From Thermoplasmatota archaeon (GTDB lineage Archaea; Thermoplasmatota; E2; DHVEG-1), in assembly GCA_030609445.1 (NCBI GenBank), contig JAUWCF010000093.1, positions 1 to 5,018 on the forward strand: DNA of 5,018 nt. The letters run 5' to 3'. Below the pieces are notes generated by a model. That model saw nothing but the letters and a program-made list of their open reading frames with translations, had not been told where the DNA came from and did no database searches. The translations under genes were made by a program, and so were the position numbers. The first letter of the stretch is position 1. Every line of letters starts with the position of its first letter. Positions 1 through 5,018 of this stretch are shown in pieces.

Positions 1-130
1 TTGTTTCTCTCGCATCGGTAAATGGTTGATTATCAGCATGGACAAATATGAGTTCTTCTGCTTTTTTTGAGAGAAGATAGGTTGCAACAGGCGAATCAAT
101 GCCGCTTGAAACAAGGGATACAAATTTCAT
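1..130 (-). CDS. ThiI-like PP-loop ATPase (tRNA sulfurtransferase-type), N-terminal part only; runs off the left edge
   Basis: Reading leftwards from an ATG at 130-128, 43 codons stay open to the window edge. Residues 8-13 are SSGIDS followed by PVATYLL, and residues 31-39 read HADNQPFTD. These match the start of the PP-loop (AANH) domain of ThiI, where SGGIDSPVA is followed by a His-x-Asp-Asn-x-Pro-Phe-Thr stretch. ThiI adenylates tRNA U8 (and takes part in thiazole synthesis in some bacteria) before sulfur transfer. The protein starts directly at the PP-loop, so the ferredoxin-like and THUMP domains that normally precede it are absent; it is a stand-alone catalytic domain. The first Gly of the PP-loop is Ser here. 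The start overlaps the cutA stop (ATGA, 4 nt) with no strong Shine-Dalgarno, which implies translational coupling. The exact substrate is unknown; family assignment is fairly secure, function less so. Confidence 0.75.
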   Translation of the reverse strand, partial: MKFVSLVSSGIDSPVATYLLSKKAEELIFVHADNQPFTDARET

Positions 131-438
131 GTTGTCTCATCTTCCATCCAATCAAGATACTTTTTAAAACCATGCGTAATGGGGATTGCCACGATATCTG
201 GCACGTCATACGAATGAAGTTTTTTTATCCTCTGTATCGCTTTGTCTATGTTTTTATCTGTTGTTTTTGCCAAAAGAACGCATTCGTCATCTTCTTCAAT
301 GTTTCCTTTCCAACGATATATTGATTCAATCTTTGGAATTATATTGACACATGCAACAACTTTTTCTTCAACAAGTATGCGTGCGATTTTCCTTGCTTCT
401 TCAACACTACCAGTGGTTGAATAAATAATTGAAACCAT
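127..438 (-). CDS. cutA: CutA1 divalent-cation tolerance protein
   Basis: A complete 103-residue protein of the normal size for CutA1, a small ferredoxin-like protein that forms very stable trimers and binds copper and other divalent metals; its physiological role is still unclear. Recognisable family blocks are the N-terminal beta strand and first helix (EEARKIARILVEE, 13-25), the conserved VVACVNIIP block with Cys30 (27-35), SIYRWKG (39-45), the KTT element (58-60), YDVPDIVAIPITHG (77-90) and the final YLDW (94-97). It starts at ATG 438-436, preceded on its own strand by AGGT with a 7-nt spacer. It lies 27 bp after the DUF123 nuclease gene and overlaps the following ThiI-like gene by 4 nt, so it is very probably cotranscribed with both. 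The overlap hints at a metal- or sulfur-related partnership, which is inference. Confidence 0.95.
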   Translation of the reverse strand: MVSIIYSTTGSVEEARKIARILVEEKVVACVNIIPKIESIYRWKGNIEEDDECVLLAKTTDKNIDKAIQRIKKLHSYDVPDIVAIPITHGFKKYLDWMEDETT

Positions 439-465
439 GGTTTTAACCTATAATTAATAACAGAT

Positions 466-876
466 TTAATAGTTTGCATCACAAAAATATGATTTCATAT
501 TCAATCTATCAATGATCTGTTTGATTTCTTTATAACTCCCATAAAAGAGATGGCTTTTACATTTGCAATCACTGCAACCAAAACCTAAAATTGAAGGTAA
601 TGTTCCTTCGAATTTTTTTGCAATGACGCATTCCTCTCCGACATTGTTTTCTTTGTAAAAAACATTTGTTACTGTCGCATGTTTTAAGAGATAATCGATA
701 TGCCAATGGGTTTTTTTATTTTCTCTTAGATGCCGTTGTATTCGTTGTTCCAATCCGTTGAGGGCAGAACCAACATAGACGTAAAATCCTTTGTTAAACT
801 CTACGTCTCCAAGTTTACCAATAGGGGTTCTTTTATTAGCATCCATCTCTGCAATTATTAGATAACTACCTTTCAT
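466..876 (-). CDS. DUF123 / Uri-type GIY-YIG endonuclease family protein
   Basis: A complete 136-residue protein of the DUF123 (COG1833) branch of the GIY-YIG nuclease fold. The GIY equivalent is GSY at 3-5, the YIG equivalent is YVG at 34-36 within GFYVYVGSA, and the expected catalytic Arg is in RIQRHLR (R45 or R48). HWHIDYLL (57-64) and the Glu in GEECVIA (E81 or E82) follow, then the family's C-terminal hallmark FGCSDCKCKSHLFY (99-112). That block holds Cys101, Cys104, Cys106 and His109, which could bind a metal. All expected active-site positions are present, so it is probably an active single-domain nuclease, though members of this family are poorly characterised. It starts at ATG 876-874, 70 bp downstream of nucS and 27 bp before cutA. 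The neighbouring mismatch endonuclease suggests a DNA-repair or genome-maintenance role (inference). Confidence 0.9.
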   Translation of the reverse strand: MKGSYLIIAEMDANKRTPIGKLGDVEFNKGFYVYVGSALNGLEQRIQRHLRENKKTHWHIDYLLKHATVTNVFYKENNVGEECVIAKKFEGTLPSILGFGCSDCKCKSHLFYGSYKEIKQIIDRLNMKSYFCDANY

Positions 877-900
877 AACAAAATGGCCTATATGATGAAA

Positions 901-916
901 TACAATTTAGTTTTTC
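901..916 (-). promoter_or_regulatory. Weak promoter candidate before the DUF123 gene
   Basis: In the 70-bp gap after nucS, the minus strand reads GAAAAACTAAATTGTA, centred about 30 nt before the DUF123 ATG. It looks like an A-rich BRE followed by a poor TATA element. No Shine-Dalgarno precedes that ATG, which favours a local short-leader start over pure read-through from nucS, but the evidence is slight. Confidence 0.25.
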
Positions 917-919
917 TTT

Positions 920-925
920 AAAAAA
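920..925 (-). terminator. Possible oligo-T stop after nucS
   Basis: The minus strand carries six T's about 21 nt past the nucS stop, without a hairpin. It could terminate some nucS transcripts before the DUF123 gene, but the run is short and the region is AT-rich anyway. Confidence 0.25.
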
Positions 926-946
926 CATACATACCATTCTCTGGTT

Positions 947-1708
947 CTAAAAATCCTTCAGCGTCTTCTGCCAGTCATCTGGAAGTACTACTTTACGTTC
1001 CACCTCTCGCCATTCCAAATCATAATCAGATAACAGATGCTTCACCATATCAGGAATATGTGGTGCGCAGAGAATCCCTCGTACATTTGCTTCTTTGACA
1101 TCTTTTTTTATGTCGGTGACGTACATACGAAGTTGATGAACTGCACTGATGTTTGCGATGCTTCGTTTTACTTCAATAATTGTTGGAGTATGGTTTTTAT
1201 CATATCCGAAAAGATCGATCATTCCGGATTTTACGTGTTTTTCTCGTTTGCTGATGCGAAGTCCGTCTTCGATTATGGCTGGTTCACTGATGATTTGATT
1301 GACGACATCTATCTCCATCCCTGCGATAACAAGATCAACATTATCTCGAAGTGATGTAGCTATAATCATTTTTAGATTCCGAAACGTTATTTTCATTTTT
1401 TCAGGCGGATTGCTGTGTCGTGATCTAATAACAAGAGAGTTGTTTTCTTCTTTGAATTCTGTTGTCGTGCCAGATGGTTGCCAGTTGACCGGCTCTCGCA
1501 TTTCCGGCTGATGAACCAACACGTTCCCGTCTTGTTTTATCATAACTATTCGTTCCCCCCAATCAAGTATTGATTGTGCACGTCCACGGTAATCAACCAT
1601 GCAATCACCAATTAAAAGAAGCATGGTTTTCTCTACTTTTGATTTATGATGTTTCTCAATAAATGTAAGTGAATCTTTTGAGGTGGGATTAAGAATAGTT
1701 TTTAGCAC
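947..1708 (-). CDS. nucS: Endonuclease NucS / EndoMS (mismatch-specific)
   Basis: A complete 253-residue NucS/EndoMS, the archaeal and actinobacterial enzyme that cuts both strands near mismatched bases and replaces MutS-MutL in many of these organisms. The N-terminal DNA-binding and dimerisation domain (about 1-115) contains ILNPTS (5-10), YRGRAQS (40-46), and REPVNWQPSGT (71-81) whose Arg71 and Trp76 correspond to DNA-binding residues of the Pyrococcus abyssi enzyme. The C-terminal RecB-like nuclease domain has the motif GMIDLFGYD (162-170, Asp165), IIEVKRS (177-183, Glu179 and Lys181) and the QLRMYV helix (192-197). The protein ends in QKTLKDF (247-253), which fits a PCNA-interacting peptide. 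GTG at 1708-1706 is the only usable start, because an in-frame TGA lies three codons upstream. It heads the leftward gene cluster. Confidence 0.96.
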   Translation of the reverse strand: MLKTILNPTSKDSLTFIEKHHKSKVEKTMLLLIGDCMVDYRGRAQSILDWGERIVMIKQDGNVLVHQPEMREPVNWQPSGTTTEFKEENNSLVIRSRHSNPPEKMKITFRNLKMIIATSLRDNVDLVIAGMEIDVVNQIISEPAIIEDGLRISKREKHVKSGMIDLFGYDKNHTPTIIEVKRSIANISAVHQLRMYVTDIKKDVKEANVRGILCAPHIPDMVKHLLSDYDLEWREVERKVVLPDDWQKTLKDF

Positions 1709-1710
1709 AT

Positions 1711-1716
1711 CTCCTC
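1711..1716 (-). promoter_or_regulatory. nucS Shine-Dalgarno, unusually close to the start
   Basis: GAGGAG on the minus strand ends only 2 nt before the GTG start, where 5-9 nt is usual. The GTG cannot be moved upstream because TGA lies three codons before it, and N-terminal similarity to known NucS proteins (ILNP at 5-8) argues against a much later start. Confidence 0.5.
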
Positions 1717-1757
1717 AAGTATCCTATATCAACTTGGTCATACATGATAGTATCGAT

Positions 1758-1766
1758 GTTATAAAG
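1758..1766 (-). promoter_or_regulatory. TATA-box candidate for nucS
   Basis: On the minus strand CTTTATAAC lies about 54 nt before the nucS GTG. Transcription starting some 26 nt downstream would give a leader of roughly 27 nt that includes the GGAG Shine-Dalgarno. The upstream flank is not purine-rich, so BRE support is weak. Confidence 0.3.
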
Positions 1767-1846
1767 AAACGTCATTGTATTAGATGGAAATTCGTTGAAA
1801 ATTCAGATTCGCCAACAAATAATATAATGAGGGTAACGGTCCTTAG

Positions 1847-1863
1847 TTTTTTTGATTTTTTTT
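1847..1863 (+). other. Double T-tract in the divergent intergenic region
   Basis: Seven T's, then GA, then eight T's on the plus strand. They lie between the two divergent genes (1709-1904), where no protein gene is recognisable. The tract could end a short rightward transcript, act as a nucleosome- or histone-excluding A/T tract, or be compositional noise. Confidence 0.4.
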
Positions 1864-1875
1864 CTGCAAATAGTT

Positions 1876-1883
1876 GATATATG
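1876..1883 (+). promoter_or_regulatory. TATA-box candidate for the DHPS-like gene (leaderless)
   Basis: GATATATG is centred about 25 nt before the GTG at 1905, the distance expected from an archaeal TATA box to the first transcribed base. An A-rich stretch (GCAAATAG) sits just upstream as a possible BRE. The start codon has T-rich sequence and no Shine-Dalgarno before it, so transcription probably begins at or next to the start codon. Based on spacing and composition only. Confidence 0.45.
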
Positions 1884-1904
1884 TAATACTGTTATTCTTT
1901 TTTT

Positions 1905-2270
1905 GTGTCAAATCGTAATATTTCGGTAGTTGATATTCAGACACTCAATGATGCGAGTGTTGAAATTCAAAAGATTGGTAGTGACCCGGAAAGCATTGAG
2001 ATCATGGCGCCGAAGGCAATCTTTAGGGTTATTAAATTAGAAAATATTGTACTTCAGGATGCTATTATCATCAAGCAGGATATGCTTTCTCTTGGAGGGG
2101 AGGTTGCTATACCAAAGGAGGCTTTTGAATTAAAAGAACAATCTGCCGATATACTGGTTATGGGAACCTTAAAACAATTGCGTGAACTTGTCGGAAAACT
2201 TAACAGACATTATCCAAGGATTAAAGCTATTTCAAAAGAGCTGTCTCTTCTACTAAGCGATATTTGTTAG
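1905..2270 (+). CDS. Stand-alone dihydropteroate synthase N-terminal-like domain protein
   Basis: A 121-residue soluble protein with no signal peptide or membrane segment. Residues 32-48 (EIMAPKAIFRVIKLENI), 57-68 (KQDMLSLGGEVA) and 84-94 (LVMGTLKQLRE) resemble, from memory, the roughly 120-residue region that precedes the TIM barrel in archaeal, clostridial and Chloroflexi-type dihydropteroate synthases (pattern KQEMLxxGGxxA followed later by LLMGTxKQ). The catalytic barrel is missing: the gene ends in a clean TAG and the next gene is purB in full. It is therefore either a free-standing domain with its own role or one half of a split enzyme. GTG 1905 is the only start between the upstream in-frame TAA (1884-1886) and the conserved region. 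No Shine-Dalgarno precedes it, while a TATA-like element lies about 25 nt upstream, suggesting a leaderless transcript. The link to folate or methanopterin is inferred from the domain only. Confidence 0.7.
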   Translation: MSNRNISVVDIQTLNDASVEIQKIGSDPESIEIMAPKAIFRVIKLENIVLQDAIIIKQDMLSLGGEVAIPKEAFELKEQSADILVMGTLKQLRELVGKLNRHYPRIKAISKELSLLLSDIC

Positions 2271-2290
2271 GCCCAAAAAGAGATTAACTA

Positions 2291-2301
2291 TTATTTTATA
2301 C
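2291..2301 (+). promoter_or_regulatory. TATA-box candidate for purB-tyrS
   Basis: The AT-only stretch TTATTTTATAC lies 17-27 nt before the purB ATG, after a purine-rich AAAAAGAGA. No Shine-Dalgarno precedes the ATG, so a leaderless or very short-leader transcript is plausible. The spacing is slightly short of ideal, and read-through from the DHPS-like gene 47 bp upstream is an alternative. Confidence 0.35.
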
Positions 2302-2317
2302 TGGTTTTCGAGAGCAT

Positions 2318-3667
2318 ATGGATAATCCAGTTTGTCCGATCGATTTTCGATATGGAAGAAAGGAAATAAAAGAAATATTCGGTGAAAAAAGTAAACTGCA
2401 ATATCTACTTGATGTTGAAGCAGCGCTTGCACGGGCACATGCAGACGTTGGCAATATTTCTAAAAAGGATGCTGATGAGATTTCTAAAAAAGCCTCTGTG
2501 AACTATGTCAAGGTTGAGCGGGTAAAAGAAATTGAAAAGGAAACTAGACATGACATAATGGCAGTAACAAAAGCACTTGCTGAAGAGTGTGATGGGGATG
2601 CCGGTAAATATGTGCATCTTGGTGCAACAAGCTATGACATTGTTGATACAGCAAATGCTCTGCAGTTTTCAAAAGCAACTGATATCATTTCAAAAGAGTT
2701 AAAACAACTGAGAAAGACACTTGTAAATCTTGCGAAGAATCATAAAAACACGCTTATGCCTGGGAGAACCCATGGACAGTATTCTATTCCTATTACCTTT
2801 GGTCTGAAAATGGCAGTATTTGCACTTGAAGTTGATCGTCATCTTGAACGTATGCATGAATGTAAATCTAGGGTTCTTGTCGGGAAAATCTCTGGTGCTG
2901 TAGGAACTGGTGCGGCTATGGGTAAACATGCATTAAAGATTCAGGAGCTTGTCATGAAGAACCTTAGACTTGGAGTTGAAGAAGGAGCAACTCAAATTGT
3001 TGGTCGTGATAGATATATTGAGCTGCTATCAAATCTTTCCAATATTTCTGCAAGTATGGAAAAGTTCGCCACTGAAATAAGGAATTTACAGAGAAGTGAA
3101 ATAGGAGAGGCAGCAGAGGCATTTGAATCAAAGAAACAGGTGGGGTCTTCAACTATGCCGCATAAGAGAAATCCAATTCTATGTGAACAAGTAAGTGGGC
3201 TTGCAAGGGTTGTTCGTTGCAATATTATTCCTGCATATGAAAACGCTATACAATGGCATGAAAGAGACCTTGCAAATTCATCTTCTGAACGGTTTATTTT
3301 ACCACATTCCTTAATCCTTACTGATTGGATTATCTACCTAATGAATGATGTTTTCAAGAATCTTAAAGTGTTCCCAGAAAAAATGATTGAGAATCTTGAA
3401 AAATCACAAGGACTCCCCATGGCTGAAGCAGTGATGACGAAACTTGTTGAAAAAGGGATGGGGCGTGGAGAGGCACATGAACTCATTCGGACTTGTTCCC
3501 AAGAAGCAATTGCAAAAGACAAGGATCTACTTACTGTGCTTTCCTCAAATAAAACCGTTTTAAAATATCTAGAGAAAAAAGATTTAGAAAAAGCACTCGA
3601 TCCAAAGAACTATCTTGGTGTCACAGACAAAATCATAGATAATATCGTGAAAAAATTATCAAGGTGA
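2318..3667 (+). CDS. purB: Adenylosuccinate lyase
   Basis: A complete 449-residue member of the fumarase/aspartase superfamily. It cleaves SAICAR to AICAR plus fumarate, and adenylosuccinate to AMP plus fumarate, in cytosolic purine synthesis, and works as a homotetramer. Visible conserved regions are TRHD (76-79), LGATSYDIVDT (101-111), GRTHGQ (149-154, His152 as the expected general acid), the signature GSSTMPHKRNP (276-286, with the catalytic Ser at 277 or 278), and HERDLANSSSER (314-325). All active-site regions are intact and the length is typical. The ADSL-specific context around the signature and HERD motifs separates it from fumarase, argininosuccinate lyase and aspartase. ATG 2318 lacks a Shine-Dalgarno; an AT-rich TATA-like stretch sits about 20-25 nt upstream. 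It lies 47 bp after the DHPS-like gene and 14 bp before tyrS, with which it is probably cotranscribed. Confidence 0.97.
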   Translation: MDNPVCPIDFRYGRKEIKEIFGEKSKLQYLLDVEAALARAHADVGNISKKDADEISKKASVNYVKVERVKEIEKETRHDIMAVTKALAEECDGDAGKYVHLGATSYDIVDTANALQFSKATDIISKELKQLRKTLVNLAKNHKNTLMPGRTHGQYSIPITFGLKMAVFALEVDRHLERMHECKSRVLVGKISGAVGTGAAMGKHALKIQELVMKNLRLGVEEGATQIVGRDRYIELLSNLSNISASMEKFATEIRNLQRSEIGEAAEAFESKKQVGSSTMPHKRNPILCEQVSGLARVVRCNIIPAYENAIQWHERDLANSSSERFILPHSLILTDWIIYLMNDVFKNLKVFPEKMIENLEKSQGLPMAEAVMTKLVEKGMGRGEAHELIRTCSQEAIAKDKDLLTVLSSNKTVLKYLEKKDLEKALDPKNYLGVTDKIIDNIVKKLSR

Positions 3668-3669
3668 TT

Positions 3670-3674
3670 GGTGA
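3670..3674 (+). promoter_or_regulatory. tyrS ribosome-binding site that decides the ATG 3682 start
   Basis: GGTGA, complementary to the archaeal 16S rRNA 3' end, stands 7 nt before ATG 3682. A second GGTGA at 3663-3667 overlaps the purB stop codon and contains the alternative GTG at 3664, which therefore has no good site of its own. Confidence 0.6.
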
Positions 3675-3681
3675 AAAAACA

Positions 3682-4722
3682 ATGGATAAACTGGAAAGAT
3701 TAACAGCTAACACGGAAGAAGTTGTTACAATTGAAGAACTTAAAACTGTTTTAAACAAGGATAAACCGAAGGCATATATCGGGTTTGAACCCTCAGGTAC
3801 AGTTCATCTTGGCTGGAAGATTTGCACCAATAAAATCAAAGATTTTCTTGATTGTGGTTTTGATTTTACTGTGCTTCTTGCTGATTGGCATGCCTACATC
3901 AATGACAAGCTTGATGGAGATATCGAGAAAATAAAGCTTTGCGGAAGATACATGGAAGATTGTTTTGCATCCATGGGTGTTAACAAAGACAAAGTAAGAT
4001 TTGTTTATGCTAGTGATTATGTTGGAGATTCAAAATATTGGGAGCTGGTGCTTCGTACTTCAAAAGCAACATCAGTTAAACGAGTTAAACGTGCAATGGA
4101 TATTATGGGCCGAGATGAAGATGAGGCAGAACGTGATCTGTCAAAGCTGTTTTATCCAGCAATGCAGGTTTCAGATATTTTCTATCTCGATTTAGATGTT
4201 GCCTATGGAGGAATGGATCAACGTCATGCTCATATGCTTGCCAGAGATGTCTCTAAAAAGATTGGGCGAAAACCTCCTGTTGCCATACATACGCCGCTTC
4301 TAACCGGACTTCAGGCAGGCGGCCGTATGGACCCGATTGAAGCGAAAATGAGTAAGAGTAAACCTGATTCAATGATTTCCATTCATGATGATTCTGCTAG
4401 TGTGAAAAAGAAGATTATTAAGGCGTTTTGTCCTGAAAAACAAATTGAAGGTAACCCTATTCTTGAGATATGTAAGTATGTTGTTTTTCCTGGGCTTGAT
4501 ACGGACGTGTTTTTGATTGAGCGACCTGAAAAGTTTGGTGGAAATCTTGAGTTTGATAACTATACTGATTTAGAACAAGCGTTTGCATCGGGTCTGCATC
4601 CTCTTGATTTAAAGAATGCAACAGCAAGTCATGTCAACAAGATCCTTGAACCGGTTCATCAGTATTTTGAACAACATACCGAGAATTATGATAAGATGAA
4701 GGAATTAGGGATTATCCTCTAA
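3682..4722 (+). CDS. tyrS: Tyrosyl-tRNA synthetase, archaeal type
   Basis: A class I synthetase that attaches tyrosine to tRNA-Tyr. From ATG 3682 it has 346 residues. Tyr32 (AYIGFEPSG), His70 (LLADWHAY), Tyr158, Gln162 and Asp165 (FYPAMQVSDI), and Gln180 (MDQRHAHMLAR) fall where the Methanocaldococcus jannaschii enzyme places its tyrosine-binding residues. The two ATP motifs are HLGW (42-45, a HIGH variant) and KMSKS (222-226). HPLDLKNA (306-313) matches the C-terminal region that reads the anticodon. It is about 40 residues longer than the M. jannaschii protein, through internal insertions and a tail of roughly 16 residues. A GTG at 3664 would add six residues, but ATG 3682 aligns Tyr32 and His70 exactly and has GGTGA 7 nt upstream. 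It is the second gene of a purB-tyrS pair. Confidence 0.97.
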   Translation: MDKLERLTANTEEVVTIEELKTVLNKDKPKAYIGFEPSGTVHLGWKICTNKIKDFLDCGFDFTVLLADWHAYINDKLDGDIEKIKLCGRYMEDCFASMGVNKDKVRFVYASDYVGDSKYWELVLRTSKATSVKRVKRAMDIMGRDEDEAERDLSKLFYPAMQVSDIFYLDLDVAYGGMDQRHAHMLARDVSKKIGRKPPVAIHTPLLTGLQAGGRMDPIEAKMSKSKPDSMISIHDDSASVKKKIIKAFCPEKQIEGNPILEICKYVVFPGLDTDVFLIERPEKFGGNLEFDNYTDLEQAFASGLHPLDLKNATASHVNKILEPVHQYFEQHTENYDKMKELGIIL

Positions 4723-4725
4723 ATG

Positions 4726-4732
4726 TTTTTTT
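4726..4732 (+). terminator. Oligo-T terminator after tyrS
   Basis: Seven T's begin 3 nt after the tyrS stop, with no hairpin, as in typical archaeal oligo-T termination. The tract runs into the stop codon of the converging GIY-YIG gene, so termination must happen within a very short convergent gap. Confidence 0.5.
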
Positions 4733-5018
4733 AATTCGACCATACTCCATGTCCTTTAGCCCTCAACGTCTCTGTTAGTTTTTGTTCAATTGCTTCAGCT
4801 TCTTCACGGGTTTTGATAGGATTGTATTTCTTAAATTTTCTATGTATTAACCGCAGTCCATATTTTTTTACAAAACGATTGGCTTTATAACCATCTTTAT
4901 GTTGCTTGAATCTAATCTCGGGATTATGGCATGTTTGCCCAACGTAGAAACAGGTAAGTTTTGGATTCATATTGGGGTTTCGTTCTCTAAATTTTCGTGA
5001 TTGTAATACTTCTTTGTC
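4731..5018 (-). CDS. GIY-YIG domain protein, C-terminal part; N-terminus beyond the right edge
   Basis: The leftward frame is open from the window edge to a TAA at 4733-4731, giving at least 95 codons, so the ATG at 4970 is probably internal. Just upstream of that ATG the frame encodes DKEVLQSRKFRERNPN, which fits the usual lead-in to this family. Then come CFYVGQT (YVG element), PEIRFKQHKDGYKANRFVKKYGLRL with the conserved Arg, and EEAEAIEQKLTETLRAKGHGVW with a candidate catalytic Glu. Together these match a small GIY-YIG family, known to me mainly from bacteria, in which YVYV lies about 15-20 residues further upstream, here outside the window. Function is unknown; the fold is that of structure- or sequence-specific nucleases. 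It converges with tyrS (8-bp gap) and is unrelated in sequence to the DUF123 protein in this window. Confidence 0.8.
   Translation of the reverse strand, partial: DKEVLQSRKFRERNPNMNPKLTCFYVGQTCHNPEIRFKQHKDGYKANRFVKKYGLRLIHRKFKKYNPIKTREEAEAIEQKLTETLRAKGHGVWSN

Noticed and set aside
67..424. Rightward open frames opposite cutA and the ThiI-like start
   Set aside because: They are antisense to a clearly recognisable CutA; their Cys/Phe/Ile-rich translations look like mirror frames, not proteins.
1037..1511. Rightward open frames opposite nucS
   Set aside because: Antisense to strongly conserved NucS domains, with no motif or start signal.
1742..1760. C/D-box-like RNA suggested by ATGATAG
   Set aside because: The C box is imperfect and no CTGA D box follows on the same strand at a suitable distance.
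1683..1877. 64-codon rightward open frame between nucS and the DHPS-like gene
   Set aside because: It begins inside nucS on the opposite strand, has no Shine-Dalgarno or TATA element at the right distance, crosses the T-tracts as a low-complexity FFDFF tail, and shows no recognisable motif.
2253..3522. Leftward open frames across purB
   Set aside because: purB explains this stretch with all its active-site motifs; the reverse frames have no family features.
3664..3681. GTG 3664 as the tyrS start, overlapping the purB stop
   Set aside because: The ATG at 3682 has a properly spaced GGTGA and puts Tyr32 and His70 at the same numbers as in the M. jannaschii enzyme.
4731..4970. Complete 79-residue GIY-YIG protein starting at ATG 4970
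   Set aside because: The frame stays open to the window edge and the extra residues fit the family's lead-in, while this ATG would cut off the GIY strand; the gene is treated as partial.

Overview
This AT-rich window is almost certainly archaeal chromosomal DNA. It carries an archaeal-length tyrosyl-tRNA synthetase with the Methanocaldococcus-type active-site layout, a NucS/EndoMS mismatch endonuclease ending in a PCNA-binding motif, a DUF123 GIY-YIG nuclease, and genes whose promoters look like TATA boxes about 25 nt before a start codon with no Shine-Dalgarno. A euryarchaeal or Thermoplasmata-like lineage is my best guess, but the sequence does not settle the phylum. Nothing indicates a phage, plasmid, insertion sequence or CRISPR locus.

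Layout. The left third reads leftwards, from about 1708 down to 1: nucS, then a DUF123/Uri-type GIY-YIG nuclease, then cutA, then the first 43 codons of a ThiI-like PP-loop protein that overlaps cutA by 4 nt and runs off the left edge. The order and short gaps suggest one transcription unit, or two with a second promoter in the 70-bp gap after nucS. A 196-bp divergent region (1709-1904) separates this from the rightward genes: a 121-codon GTG-started protein that looks like only the N-terminal domain of archaeal/clostridial-type dihydropteroate synthase, then purB and tyrS, which are tightly coupled (14-nt gap). tyrS ends 8 bp from the stop of a converging leftward gene for a second, unrelated GIY-YIG protein. 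That gene stays open through the right edge, so it is partial.

Functions. nucS and the DUF123 protein suggest a DNA-repair pair, cutA and the PP-loop protein a metal-binding/tRNA-sulfur or cofactor pair, and purB-tyrS a housekeeping purine/translation pair. The most unusual items are the free-standing dihydropteroate-synthase N-terminal domain, the THUMP-less ThiI-like start with an altered PP-loop (SSGIDS), the nucS-DUF123 pairing, and the second GIY-YIG gene, which resembles a family I know mainly from bacteria. I saw no clear evidence of a wholly new multi-gene system.
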